From: Odobenus rosmarus divergens
Taxonomy: Eukaryota; Chordata; Mammalia; Carnivora; Odobenidae
Assembly: GCF_000321225.1 (NCBI RefSeq)
Contig: NW_004450461.1
Location: 62,001 to 126,000, forward strand
Reading direction: 5' to 3'
Length of the DNA stretch: 64,000 nt
The translations under genes were made by a program, and so were the position numbers. How positions within the stretch are numbered: the stretch's first letter is position 1; every line of letters begins with the position of its first letter. Below the pieces are notes generated by a model that saw only the letters and a list, made by a program, of their open reading frames with translations, had not been told where the DNA came from and searched no databases. Shown here piece by piece: positions 1-11,559 of this stretch.

Positions 1-540
1 ACTCAATATAAATTTGTTAGGTTGTGTTACAAAGATGTAGCATTAAACCTATCTGAGGGATAAATAAATCAATGTCTACATCTTTGCATTTTCTAATCTA
101 ATGTAAAAGAATGGAAATCTACCTAGGATAATTATTTTAATTTGGAATTTGTCACAGATATGGGCATCTTCCTGACACTAGATAATAAACCGAAACACAG
201 ATTTTGCCAAAAAATTAGAATCCCTGGAGCAGTGAGGCTTTAGTGATTATCATGGCTATAAACTTTTGCTTTCAGGTAGGTAAATCTCAATATCTAAAGC
301 CATTGAATTATTCTTTTAGTAATAATCACTGTCAATATAGTGTCTCATACTCAATATTACAAAAGTTTCATGACAGCAAGCATAAAAAAATTAACAGGAA
401 GATACGGTTGACTGCACCGAAAAATAGTTGTTTATTGTGTCATATGAAATATTTTAGAGTATTTATTTTTACCTAATATACAGGGGATTAGCAGATAAAT
501 GAGAGATTGTTTTTGTTTTTTGCTTTTTTTTTAACTTTCA
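1..540. other. A+T-rich sequence, no feature recognised
   Basis: No repeat, RNA gene or exon is recognisable. A 77-codon open frame on the plus strand (243-476) has low-complexity composition and resembles nothing known, so it is treated as chance. Confidence 0.5.
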
Positions 541-594
541 ACTTAGGCAGGAAGTTAATTTTCCCATAAAAAACAAAGAATATAAAAAGTCTTG

Positions 595-792
595 GGCACC
601 TGGGTGGCTCAGTTGGTTAAGCGACTGCCTTCGACTCAGGTCATGATCCTGGAGTCCCGGGATCGAGTCCCACATCGGGCTCCCTGCTCGGCAGGGAGTC
701 TGCTTCTCCCTCTGACCCTCTTCCCTCTCGTGCTCTCTATCTCTCATTCTCTCTCTCTCAAATAAATAAATAAAATCTTTAAAAAAATAAAA
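595..792 (+). mobile_element. CAN-type tRNA-Lys SINE
   Basis: Complete SINE with the head gcctgggtggctcagttgg, a 'ctggagtcccgggatcgagtc' type core, a CT-rich tract and an AAATAAATAAAATCTTT tail. It is flanked by a perfect 13-bp target-site duplication (ataaaaagtcttg) at 582-594 and 793-805. The retained CpGs and exact duplication suggest a fairly young insertion. It lies at the left edge of the inverted L1 segment. Confidence 0.95.
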
Positions 793-992
793 ATAAAAAG
801 TCTTGATTGCTAGGTTTAGGTCTTATTTGCTGTTCTTTCCCCAGCTCCCTTAGGTGTAAGTTTAGGTTGTGTATTTTAGACCTTTCTTGTTTCTTAAGAA
901 AGGCATGTATTACTATATATTTCCCTCTTAGGACCCCCTTTGCTGCATCGCAAAGGTTTGAACAGTTGCGTTTTCATTTTCATTTGTCTCCA

Positions 993-1803
993 TTATTTTT
1001 TAAATTCTTCTTTAATTTCCTTGTTGACACATTCATTCTTTAGTAGGATGCTCTTTAGCCTCCATGTATTTGAGTTCTTTCCAAATTCCCACTTGTGACT
1101 GAGTTCCAGTTTCAAGGCATTGTCGTCTGAAAATATGCAGGGAATGATCCCAATCTTTTGGAATTGGTTGAGACCTGATTTGTGACCCAGGATGTGATCT
1201 ATTCTGGAAAATGTTCCATGTGCACTGGAGAAGAATGTATATTCTGTTGCTTCAGGATGGAATGCTCTGAATATATCTGTGAAGTCCATCTGTTTCAGTG
1301 TGTCATTTAAAGCTTTTATTTCCTTGTTGATCTTCTGCTTAGATGATCTGTCCATTGCAGTGAGTGGGGTGTTAAAGTCCCCCACTATTATTGTATTGCT
1401 GTCGATGTGTTTATTTAATTTTGTTATTAACTGGTTTATATAATTGGCTGCTCCCATGTTAGGGGCATAAATATTTACAATTGTTAGATCTTCTTGTGGA
1501 TAGACCCTTTAATTATGGTGCAGTGTCTTTCCTCATCTTTTATTACAGTCTTTGGTTTAAAATCTGTTTTGTCTGAAATAAGGGTTGCCACCCCAGCTTT
1601 CTTTTGATGTCCATTAGCATGGTAAATTATTTTCCACCCCCTCACTTTCAATCTGGAGGTGTCTTTGGGTCTAAAATGAGTCTCTTGCAGACAGCATATT
1701 GATGAGTCTTGTTTTTTATCCAATCTGATACCTTGTGTCTTTTGATTGGGGCATTTAGCCCATTTACATTCAGAGTAACAATTGAAAGATATGAATTTAC
1801 CAT
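993..1803 (-). pseudogene. L1 ORF2 N-terminal (AP endonuclease) remnant
   Basis: The minus-strand ATG at 1803-1801 opens with MVNSYLSIVTLNVNGLNAP, the conserved start of ORF2 with its catalytic-loop asparagine. CCLQETHF (the catalytic glutamate), IVGDFNTPL (the catalytic Asp/Asn motif) and SRIDHILGHK follow. Single-base losses near 1711-1720 and near 1480 split the frame into three pieces. The best preserved piece is 993-1457. In a live element this domain nicks target DNA for target-primed reverse transcription. Weaker homology of the following linker reaches about 798. Confidence 0.88.
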
Positions 1804-1884
1804 TGTATTACCTGTAAAGCCACTGTTTCTGTATATTGTCTCTGTTCCTTTCTGGTCTATCTTACTTTTGGGCTCTCTCTTCGC

Positions 1885-2778
1885 TTAAAAGATACCTTTT
1901 AATATTTCTTGTAGGGCTGGTTTAGTGATCACAAATTCTTTTAGTTTTTGTTTGTCCTGGAAGCTTTTATCTTTCCTATTTTGATTTACATCCTAGCTGG
2001 ATAAAGTATTCTTGGCTGCATATTTTTCTCATTTAGCACCCTGAAGATATCATGCCAGTCCTTTCTGGCCTGCCAGGTCTCTGTGGATAGGTCTGCTGAC
2101 AGTCTAATGTTTCTACCCTTGTAGGTTACCCTCTTGTCCCGAGCTGCTTTCAGGATTTTCTCTTTATCTCTGAGATTTGCAAGTTTCAGTCTTATATGTT
2201 GAGGTGTTGACCTATTCTTATTGATTTTGAGGGGGTTCTCTGAGTCTCCTGGACTTGAATACCTGTTTCCTTCCCAAGGTTAGGGAAGTTCTCAGTTATA
2301 ATTTGCTCAAATATACTTTCTGCCTGCCCCCTTTTTTCTTTGTCCTCTTTGGGGATCCCAATTATTCTAATATTGTTTCACCTTATGGTATCACTTATCT
2401 CTTGAATTCTCCCCTCGTGATCCAGTAGTTGTTTATCTCTCTTTTTCTCAGCTTTTTTATTCTCCATCATTTTGTCTTCTATATCATTAATTCTATCTTC
2501 TGCCTCATTTATCCTAACAATTAGAGCCTCCCCTTTTTATTGCATCTCATTAATAGTCTTTTTTATTTCAACTTGATTGCATTTTAGTTATTTTATATTT
2601 CCAGAAAGGGATTCTCTAGTGTCTTCTATGCTTTCTTTCAAGCCCAGCTAGTATCTTTATGAATTGTTATTCTGAGCTCTAGTTCCAACATATTACTTAT
2701 ATCCATACTGATTAGGTCTCTGGCAGTCAGTATGCCCCCTTGTTCTCTTTTTTGAGGTGAGTTTTTCTGTCTTGTCAT
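1885..2778 (-). pseudogene. L1 ORF1 (RNA-binding protein) remnant
   Basis: The minus-strand ATG at 2778-2776 begins MTRQKNSPQKREQGG. A coiled-coil-like stretch follows (around DRINDIEDKMMENKKAEKK), then the RRM-region signature NNIRIIGIP. The C-terminal domain reads ILKAARDKR, VTYKGRNIRLSADLS and TWQARKDWHDIF. The frame closes at TAA 1887-1885, giving about 298 codons, close to a normal length for ORF1. A stop at 2380-2378 (TGA, just before NNIRIIGIP) and other indels make it non-functional. In live L1 this protein forms trimers and coats the L1 RNA. Confidence 0.85.
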
Positions 2779-2949
2779 TCTGTCCAGAAAAGAATAGATG
2801 AATGAGAGAACCAAATACTAAAATGGCAGCAACTACTGCAGAGAAATATACAGTAAACAAATCAGACGAGACCTGAAACCAGAAAAAAAAAAAAATGAAA
2901 TAAATAAAAATTAAAAAAAAAGAGAGAATATAATCAGACAGGAATCACT

Positions 2950-3030
2950 GACCTCTACCTCTGAAACTAATAATACATTATATGTTAATTATTGAATTTA
3001 AATATAAAAAAGGATTAAGTAAAAAAAAAA
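2950..3030 (+). mobile_element. L1 3' terminus, plus orientation
   Basis: The stretch from gaatcactgacctctacc to a ttaaatataaaa ending, followed by an A-run, matches the 3' end of the L1 at 31125-31190 and a block at 33930-33985. It is therefore an L1 3' UTR end in plus orientation, abutting the minus-oriented L1 segment. Confidence 0.65.
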
Positions 3031-3201
3031 CCTTAATTGCTTCAACAGTACAAAGAGTCAAAAGATGTCCAGCATGAGAGACGAAGAAAATGTGAAAATG
3101 AGAATAAGAAGGGTAGGTCAGAATATCTCTGGGTTCTCTCCAAAATGGTATATATCTCTTGGTTAAAAAGTATTTTGCAGATCACATTAGAGGAAAGAAA
3201 A

Positions 3202-3278
3202 TTTTCCTTCCTGCCTGCCTTCCTGCCTTCCTGCTTTCCTACCTTCCTCCCTTCCTACCTTCCTTCCTTCTTTTCTCT
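3202..3278. repeat. (CCTT)n polypyrimidine microsatellite
   Basis: Imperfect CCTT/CCTG tetranucleotide repeat on the plus strand. The open frames across it encode only low-complexity Pro/Ser/Leu/Phe. Confidence 0.9.
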
Positions 3279-3279
3279 T

Positions 3280-3865
3280 TCAACAATCTGTTTCAACAAT
3301 TTGTTGAGCAGCTATTACTTTCCAGATGCTCCTTAAGCATGAAGAATACTGTGAAGAACAAAACAAAAATCTCAGCTCCGATGGAGCTCACATTCTAGTA
3401 GGAGAGGAAAAAAAATAGAGAACACTTAACAAATAAAATAATGTCCATTTGGGATGCGTGATAAATATAAATATGTCAGACAAATAGGACAGAGAAAGAT
3501 AGGGGAAAATAGTAGTATTGATGAAACATGGTCTGAAAAAAGTCCTTAGAGATAACATTTGAGCAGAGGAATATGAAGAATAACAATATGAAAATCTAGG
3601 GCAAAGTTATGCGAGATGGAGGAAAAAGGCAAGTGTAAGTGCCTTTAGGAAGGTCTGATATTTTCCTGGAACAGGAAGGAAGCCAGTGTTGCTAGAGAAG
3701 TGCTAGAGAGGAGAGTTGCTAGAGAAGGATGGGGAACACACAGAGATAGGAGTGGCATATTAAGGAGTACAGACTTTATTCTAAACATTAGGAGGAGCCA
3801 CTAAAGGAATTTGAGCAGAACCTTGTTATCTGCTGTATAGTTTTAGAGTGAACAGGCAAAGATTT
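3280..3865 (+). repeat. Ancient interspersed repeat (L2/MIR-era), degenerate
   Basis: Block order is diagnostic: 'gagctcacattctagtaggag', then 'agataacatttgagcagag', then 'agccagtgttgctagag', then 'gactttattctaaacattaggag', then 'aatttgagcaga'. It is the same family as 34605-35475 in this window. I remember this pattern from ancient mammalian repeats but cannot name the family with certainty. Confidence 0.45.
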
Positions 3866-4942
3866 GTTATTTTGGATGATTCATTTTTCCTAAGTGCTGC
3901 TCAGTTTCCAGAAGGCAGTGAGTCTTCCTATCTTGGAGTGGGTCCAAACTCTTAAGTGGCAAATTATTCTTATAACAGCTCTATATCATTTTTAAAGTTT
4001 AAATTTGATGTCTCCAAATTAAATCAAATCTCAAAATCTTATTTTTAATAACCCAAGTCAAAGGATAGAAATATTTCAGTCACTGTTTAAGTCAACATTC
4101 TCTGGATTTAAGTGTGCTTAAAGTCATCTTTTGCTATCCTTTCTGAACAGATTCATTTCCCAGTGATTGATAGCCCAAGGAGATGAACTTAACTCTGATA
4201 GTTGAACATTATATTAACCCTATATAAAGATTGTGTATAAATTTTTAATTAATGGGTAATATTTACTTAAATTTATGTGACATTTATTTTTATAATTTAT
4301 AGCAGATATTTTTAAAAGAAATACTTAAAAATGTTTCTCCCATACAGTGATGGGCTAATAAATGTTTCCTCTGCGAGGGAAAAAATAAGTGTATATAAAC
4401 TTACACAAATTTGTTATAAATTTTACCAATATAAGGAATATGTAGTACACAATTTATAAATAAGAAAAAAATATACAGTACTTTTCCTTGTAAATTCCAT
4501 ATAGCCATTGATTCTCACAGAATGTTTTCACTGTTTTTTGCTATGCTCTTAATCTTAACCAACCTACTCTTATACCTACCTACTCTTAACCAACCTGTGG
4601 TTGGTTGCAACTAAACCATGATTTGACATTAGTGTAGTCCAACCAACTGACTCTTTTTTCAGATTTATTGTCACTAAATCTGACATGATCTACTATGATT
4701 TACTATTTAGCTATTTTTCCCCATCATAAAAATTATATTAAACTAAAGCCTCTTTCAACTTTCTACATACATAGAAATTTATTCGTCCATTAATGATGGG
4801 AGAATTTTTCCTGTCAAATCAAGTAACACTGGAAGAATATTGCCTCATTTTTTCTGCTATAGACCATCTACATTGTGCTATATATCTGACACACTTTTAT
4901 CTTTAATCTACATTGTTAATGTTTTTTCATCACTTTGTTAAC
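3866..4942. other. A+T-rich sequence, no feature recognised
   Basis: No open frame or repeat is recognised. A short direct repeat of 'cctactcttaaccaacc' type occurs near 4560-4600. Confidence 0.5.
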
Positions 4943-5165
4943 TTTGTACCAGAAGTTGGTAAACTTTTTTTTATAAAGGGCCAGAGAGGAAGTATTTTAG
5001 GTTTTGCAGATCATAAAGTTATAACTCAACTCTGTCTTTGTATTTCCAAAACAACCCTAGGCAATATGTAAGTAAATGGGTTGAGCCATGTTAAAAAGAT
5101 ATGCACCAGAAGAGGCACTGGGATAGGTTTGATCCACAGAATGTTTTTTATCAGCCTCTGTTTTT
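4943..5165 (+). mobile_element. hAT-Charlie (MER1-like) DNA transposon fragment
   Basis: 'gttggtaaac...ttataaagggccag', 'tattttaggttttgcagatc', 'caactctgtctttg' and 'caatatgtaagtaaatggg' appear in the order of the MER1/Charlie consensus. It is non-autonomous and has no transposase coding. The terminal inverted repeats are too decayed to define the ends. Confidence 0.55.
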
Positions 5166-6601
5166 GTCAGTAAGACAATAAATCAAGTCCTGACTTATAG
5201 TTTCTGCCAATTTCTGAGGTGTAAATTATGTCACCATAGCTGAGTTCAGTCTATGAACTTGACATTGCTGAACACAGAATTGAGAAGAGACATGCAGTAG
5301 CACATCATTATAATTCTACCATACAGATATAATAGGCATAAATATCTCAAGAGCATAGATAACTATAAAATATAGTCAGGTAGAAAGTAATGAGTATTTA
5401 TTACTTTAGTTTTAACATAATTTATTTAATTGCAAGTTTAAATAATTTCACCATTAATAATGGCTGAGTTTAACATGTCCTGAAAATTTAACAGTCATAA
5501 CTTGGAAGCCACTTGCAAGATGGTTCTAGAATACTATTCTGTAAGTAAGCATTTTGTGTATTTTTTGGATGGAAATATGAATTGATAACTTACATACTTG
5601 GTCTGATTTAAAAAATAAGACACTAAGACTGGTAAAAAAAAGTATGAATAGAATGATTTGATTTTTATGACCTATGAAATAAAAGCTTAATGTTTCAATT
5701 TCCTACCTTACGCAAATTACATAACCTTCCAAGGGTTAAGTGTGCTATTAATTAAAATGGAAATACAATATATATCTTTCCTGAAAGAAGTATGGAAGAC
5801 CAAATTTGTTCTTGCGAATTTTTTCAGGCTTGTGATAAATGATTCCATATGTTAGGCGTTGATTACAGAGTAGGCTTGACGAGGCCAGTTTATAGTACTA
5901 AACAACTGCCACACAATTCAGATTAGAGCCTTTAGAATTAGTATGGAGAGAAGATCAAATACAAATTACCTCTCAGTAAATTCGATTTTGTTAACTCTCT
6001 TGATTTAAGTTGTACTTGAGATATTCTGTAGAGCTCTTATCATTTCGAAATTTTACCTTTGGATTATTTCCTTATGGTCTGGAAAGCCAAAATTCAGCCT
6101 CGGACTTTGAGCAGATGAGATAATTGAGTTCCACTATCTGGCATGTACTTGATATAACACGTGCTGCCAAAATTTCCAGCATTCGTTCTTTCATTGATGG
6201 AGAGGAAAGTTATTGCTCCTTCAGTGCATGCAGAAAGAATACAAAGTTCTTGGACTTTACCTGTTTTCTTTGTGCGTTAAGTCACTCATATTGCTATGAT
6301 ATATTAGTTATTAAGTTATGGCTTCTCAGCTCCAAACACAACCTTCTATACTCATCTTGAGAGTTTGCAACTGAAATTCTGCAAACCACTATTCTGTTTT
6401 GCCAGCTGTGTCCTCTTAGCCTTTGCCAATAGGGATGCTAAGAGGAAATGGAAAAGCTAAGGAAGGAGGAGAGTACATTTTTTTTTGTTTGCTTCTGATT
6501 GACTTCCTGTTTGTTTTCTGTTCCTGGAAGCATTACTCTGGCAATGCTTCTTCACTCTGGCACTGACAGTTTGTACCTGTCACAATAGCTAAATCCAGTT
6601 T
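5166..6601. other. Unassigned sequence
   Basis: No recognisable repeat or exon. A 78-codon plus-strand frame at 6124-6360 has no recognisable motif, and nothing around it suggests splicing or a promoter. Confidence 0.45.
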
Positions 6602-6815
6602 TTGTTTTGTTTTGTTTAAAGAGAGAGAGAATGTCACATGCACATATATGAGCAGGTGGGGGAGAGGGGCAGAGGGAAAGGGAGAGAAAGTATCTTAAGC
6701 AGGCTCCATGCCCAGCACAGAGCCCCATGCTGGGCATGATCTCACAACCCTGAGATCATGACCTGAGCCAAAATCAAGAGTTGGATGCTTAACCAACTGA
6801 GCCACCCAGGCATCC
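6602..6815 (-). mobile_element. CAN-type SINE (older subfamily)
   Basis: Minus-strand SINE ending at gccacccaggcatccc. Its flanks are a 19-bp duplication with one mismatch (caatagctaaatccagttt at 6583-6601, caatagttaaatccagttt at 6816-6834). The diverged core and the 'aaaatcaagagttggatgctt' variant indicate an older insertion than the one at 595. Confidence 0.92.
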
Positions 6816-6834
6816 CAATAGTTAAATCCAGTTT

Positions 6835-7229
6835 GTGCTAAAACTACTTCATGCTCTCTAGGAGATACCAGCCCCAGCCAGTGAGCACATTCCCGACAGA
6901 GTTTGATGTTCTTGTCCCCCACAGGATTCCTCCTCTAAACATGGAGACATCATTTGTAGCTGAGTTCTTCCCCTTCTCACCTGTTCTAGCCTCAGCTCTG
7001 TGAGGCTTCTCCAAACTTCTAAGTTGTAATAATTCCAATGTTTGTTCCTCCCTTTATTCCCTAGCCATAGGAGTGGAAACTGTTTTCTATACTTGTTAAC
7101 TCTATGACATGTTAGTGTTCTTTGTATTTTCAGTTATGTAAGTATCACTTATTTGATTCTCATTAATCATTTTAATATTAAATTTTCTTTTTAAGAATAA
7201 TAACGGTGGGATTTCTATTTTCTGGAGGG
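6835..7229. other. Unassigned sequence
   Basis: No feature recognised. Open frames on the minus strand here are short and partly read into the neighbouring SINE. Confidence 0.4.
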
Positions 7230-7411
7230 ACACTGATAGAAAAGAATCACACACCATGATCTAGTATGATTTATCACTCTGATGCAAGTATTATTCAACA
7301 TATGCAAATAAATAAATGTGATACACCACACTCACAAAGTAAAGGATAAAAATCATATGATAGTCCTGATAGATGCAGAAAATCATTTGACAGAATTCAA
7401 AATTTTTCATG

Positions 7412-7533
7412 CGATCGAGCCCCGCATCAGGCTCCCTGCTCACTGGGGAGCCTGCTTCTCCCTCTCCCTCTGCTCCCCTGCTCCTGCTCTCTTGCTCACT
7501 CTCTCTATCTCAGATAAATAAATAAAACCTTTA
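7412..7533 (+). mobile_element. 5'-truncated CAN-type SINE
   Basis: Only the distal half is present: 'cgatcgagccccgcatc', the CT-rich tract and an AATAAATAAAACCTTT tail. The tRNA-like head and its A/B boxes are absent. It sits inside the L1 reverse-transcriptase remnant, splitting it, and no clear target duplication is seen. Confidence 0.85.
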
Positions 7534-7836
7534 AGATCAGCAACACGACAAGCTTGCCTACTTTTGCCAGTTTTATTCAACATAGTACTGGTAGTCATAG
7601 CTAGAGCAATTGGATAAGAAAAATATCCATAAAAATATGCCTTTTTTTTAGGCATATGAATTGGAATCTGAGGCATCTGAATTGGAAAGGAAGAACTATA
7701 TTTGTTTCTCTTTGAGAAGATCAATCTTATATATAAAAATCCCTCAGACTCTATGAAAAAAACTGTTAGAAATAATGAATGAATTCAGTAAACTTGCAGG
7801 ATACAAACTCAACATACAAAAATCAGTTACATTTCT

Positions 7837-8023
7837 TTTTTTAAAAATATTTTATTTATTTATTTGTCAGAGAGGGGGCACAAAACAGGGGGAGTGGCAG
7901 GAAGAGGGAGAAGCAGTCTCCCCGATGAGCAAGGAGTTCAATAAAGGACTTGATCCCAGGACTCTGGGATCATGACTTGAACTTAAGGCAGATGCTTAAC
8001 CAACTGAACAACCCAGGCATCTC
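7837..8023 (-). mobile_element. CAN-type SINE nested in L1
   Basis: Full-length minus-strand copy flanked by a perfect 19-bp duplication, aaaaatcagttacatttct, at 7818-7836 and 8024-8042. Removing it and one duplication copy restores continuous L1 ORF2 sequence, so it is younger than that L1. Confidence 0.95.
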
Positions 8024-9715
8024 AAAAATCAGTTACATTTCTATACACTAATTATGAACAACTGAAAAGAAGTTAAGAAAAAAATCCCATTTACAATAGC
8101 ATCAGAAATTATAAAATATTAGGAATAAATTTAACCAAGGAGGTGAAATATCTGTACACTGGAAACTATGTCATTGATGAAAGAAGTTAAAGAAAACATA
8201 AATAAATGAAAAGACATCTGTGTTCATGGGTTGTAAGACTTTATATTGTTAAACTTGCATATCACCCCATGTGATCCACAGTTCAATGTAAGTGCTATCA
8301 AAATCCCATGGTATCTTTTACAGAAATAAAAAAAAAAAATCCTAAAATTCATATAGAGCTGCAGAGGACCCCAAATAATCAAAATAAATTGAGAAAGCAA
8401 AACAAAGCTCTGATACCTGGAGATATCAAACTTCCTAATTTTAAAATATATTATGAAGCTACTCTTACTAAAACAGTATGGTACTGGTGTGTAAATAGAC
8501 ATATAGACCAATGGAAGAGAATAGAAAGCCCAGAAACAATCCCACATGTAAACATTAAACTATTCTTTGACAAGGGTATCAAGAACACAATGGGGAAAGA
8601 ATGATCTCTTCAATAAAAGGTCCTGGGAAAACCAGATATCCACAGTCAGAAGAATGAAACTGGACCTCTATTATATAGCAGTCACAATAATTAACAGTAA
8701 GTGTAAGATCTGAAGTCTTAAAATTCCTAGAGAAAGGGGAATTCTTGTTATTGGTCTTGGCAATGATTTCTGTTTTTTTTCTTTTTTGGGCAAAGATTTC
8801 TTGACTATAGTATCAAAAGCACATACAACAAAAGCAAATACATAAGTGGAACTAAAGCAAATTAAGAAGTTTCTGCACAGCAAAGGAAACAATACACAAA
8901 ATGAAAAGGCAACCTATTGAATGGGAGAAAATACTTGCAAACTATACATCTAATAAGGGATTAATATCTAAAACATGTAAAATATTCATATACATGAACT
9001 CATACAACTCAATATCAAAGACCAAACAATGCAATTAAAAAATTTGCCTTAGGATAAAGACCTGAATAGACATTTTTCTAAAGACATATAAATAGCCAAC
9101 AAACACATAAAAATATGCTTAACATCATCGATCATCAGGGAAATGCAAATCAAAATTACAAAGAAATATCATTTCACATTTGGTAGGATAGCTATTATCA
9201 AAAAGATGTGGTATAACAAGAGTTAGTGAAGGTGAGGAAAAAAGGAAACCCTTGTACGCTGTTGACAGGAATGAAAATTAAGACAGCTATTATGGAAAAC
9301 AACATGGAGTTTCTCCAAGAAATTAAAAATAGAACTACCATATGACCCAGCATTCCCACTTATGGGTATATATCTTAAGGAAACAAAATCAGTATCTGGA
9401 AGAAATATCTGCACTCCATAGCTGAGACTAGATGTTAAGCATTCTTAACACACACACAGACACAGACATACACACAAATGGCATGTGAGGTGATGGATGT
9501 ATTAAGTAGTTGTGTTAAATATTTCACAATGTATATGTATATCAAAGCATCACATTGTACATTCTAAATAGATAGTTTATTTGTCAATTATATTTCAATA
9601 TAGTGGGAAAAATTACTGGTTTATCAATATTATGTGTCACTGTAATCTATAATTCTGCTTATTTTGAACCATATTTAACTTATCTATACCATATGATAAG
9701 ATGTTCTTTTATTTT

Positions 9716-9898
9716 TAGATTATTTATTTATTTATTTTTGTGAGAGAGAGAGTGCGCCCAAGTTGGGGGGAGGAGCAGAGCAGGAGAAGCGGACTTCCCA
9801 CTGAGCAGGAAGCTCAATGTGAGGCTTGATCTCAGGACCCTGGGATCATGACCTGAGCCAAAGGAAGATGCTTAACTGACTGAGCCACCCAGGTACCC
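9716..9898 (-). mobile_element. CAN-type SINE
   Basis: Minus-strand copy running from a TTTATTTATTTATTTT tail to gccacccaggtaccc. The internal core is well kept (ggatcatgacctgagccaa). No clean target-site duplication is visible, and only atgata is shared by the flanks. Confidence 0.9.
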
Positions 9899-10479
9899 AT
9901 GATATTCTATAATAAATAGTTCTTTAATGATAGATTTGAATGAGTAGTACCTCAAACTCGTAACCAGCCCCTCCAAAATCTTTCAAATTGATATGTATTC
10001 TTCCTGATGACTTCCAGAAGCTCCCAGTACTGTTTGTGAAGGCATCTATGGTTGATATCTCAGAAGTGAATTTGAAATTGGAAAATTTGAGTTGAAATCA
10101 AAATATGCTCTCACTTTGATAAAAGAGAAAACTCAGAACATTATCAGTCAATAAATGCCTTAACATTTTTGCCTCAAACTTGAAGATAATTATGTTAAAG
10201 GTACTTTAGTTTTTCTTAAAATAACATAGATGATTTCCACATTTTTTACCTTGCTTTGTTTAAATTCAACTCTTGTCATAGAAAACATGTCCTGGTTTTT
10301 CTATGTATGTATTTATTTATTGTTAACAGGGCTTTTCCTCTACATTCAAAAAAATGTTTTAATTTTAATTTCTTTTTGAGTTTTCAATTTTTATTATTTA
10401 ATTAGTTGGCTCCCAGTCACTGACACCATATATTCTGTGAACTGCTAACTACATAGATTATACAAATGTTTCACAAAAA
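9899..10479. other. A+T-rich sequence, no feature recognised
   Basis: Contains homopolymer-rich stretches around 10350-10400 and no recognisable element. Confidence 0.45.
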
Positions 10480-10495
10480 TGTGACAATAATTTTA

Positions 10496-10697
10496 TTTTA
10501 TTTTATTTTATTTATTTTTTTTTATTTGAGACAGAGAGAATGAGAGAGAGAGAGAGCACATGAGAGGGGGGAAGGTCAGAGGGAGAAGCAGACTCCCCAC
10601 TGAGCAGGGAGCCCGATGCGGGACTCGATCCAGGGACTCCAGGATCATGACCTGAGCCGAAGGCAGTCGCTTAACCAACTGAGCCACCCAGGCGCCC
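10496..10697 (-). mobile_element. CAN-type SINE, young-looking
   Basis: Complete minus-strand copy ending gagccacccaggcgccc. The flanks are a perfect 16-bp duplication, tgtgacaataatttta, at 10480-10495 and 10698-10713. CpGs are retained in 'gatgcgggactcgatcc' and 'gccgaaggcagtcgc'. Its core (ggactccaggatcatg) is the same variant as the SINEs at 595, 13619 and 53716. Confidence 0.95.
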
Positions 10698-10713
10698 TGT
10701 GACAATAATTTTA

Positions 10714-11559
10714 GTAAAATTGTTATTTTCAAGCTAAAACTATGTACGAATTTAAGTAGGAAAATGATTCATGCATAGCAAAATTGACCCTATTGATTTA
10801 GATTTTTTTGACACTTTAGCTCCCTGGGGGACCAGGGATATTGGACTTTTACTGGTATGAGTAAACTCAAAAAACAAAAAGCTTACCTATTCATTTACAT
10901 AGGGCACTCACATTTTGACTCTGAAATCTGGATTTTAGTTTTATTATATTCATGTGAAGTACTACAAAATAGTCACTTACATTTTGGTTTTTGTCATATC
11001 TTATTTTGAACTTGGTATTGGTTTAATATCTGCAGATGTATTATAGTTACTGATGAAATAATCATTATATGTATCGCCTTATAAAGGTTAACAAGTTTAT
11101 TTTCTCACTGAACCTTTCTAAACCTGTCTTATTTATTTATTTTTTGATTTTTTGGTTTGTTACTATAGGGCTTGTCCTAAACATGAGATGTGTTTTCCAT
11201 GACCTATGTTCAGTATGTTCAATTACATGGTTCACATTCACATATCACCCAGTTTTGTGCTTGTCATGTTAAATTAGGAATACAGTAACACCCCAATGCT
11301 TTGGATCACAAAGATAAATGTACTGTCATCTAGCAATGAAGGTGCTTTACATGTACTTTATTGCACAGAGTATTAATGTGATTCATCAGAATTTATAGAA
11401 CATAATAACCATTAAAAAACTTTTAAGTGAACAAGCACAAAAATAAATTTCTAAAACACTTGAATTCATATAAATGGCCTTATGATTTAAATTGATCTAT
11501 TTGTGATGCCCTGCTTGACATTCTTCATTTCTGCATCACCATTTTCTCTTTTTTTAAAT
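10714..11559. other. A+T-rich sequence, no feature recognised
   Basis: No repeat, RNA gene or exon recognised. Confidence 0.45.

Larger units (their letters stand above)
798..2890 (-). mobile_element. L1 5' half (ORF1 and ORF2 endonuclease), inverted
   Basis: Read on the minus strand this is the 5' part of an L1. In order it holds a short 5' UTR piece, ORF1 and the start of ORF2 through the endonuclease domain, ending in the linker before the reverse transcriptase. The 3' two thirds of the element are missing. This is unusual, because L1 copies normally lose their 5' end. A plus-strand L1 3' terminus follows directly at about 2950-3020. The copy is carnivore-type and dead, with several stops and frameshifts. 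Confidence 0.85.
7230..9610 (+). mobile_element. Old L1 (L1M-type) 3' half, interrupted by two SINEs
   Basis: ORF2 reverse-transcriptase remnants begin near 7290 (INKCDTPH region, DAENHLTEF in place of the palm motif A). They continue after the first SINE (VLFNIVLVVIARAIG) and before and after the second (MNEFSKLAGYKLNIQKS). The distal ORF2 section includes 'agaactaccatatgacccagc' near 9331. The 3' UTR ends near 9605 in the L1MA/L1MB style (tattgtacattctaaatag-like, ttatatttcaata). The YADD-box region is missing. Many stops are present. Confidence 0.85.

Noticed and set aside
993..1723. Open frames of 154 and 79 codons as host genes
   Set aside because: They are L1 ORF2 endonuclease pieces separated by frameshifts.
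10508..10732. Repeated 'AQVMI...SWDRAPHQAPCS' type peptides, here and at 32863, 34995 and 38944, as a conserved protein family
   Set aside because: They are translations of the CAN-type SINE in one frame, which is why they recur.
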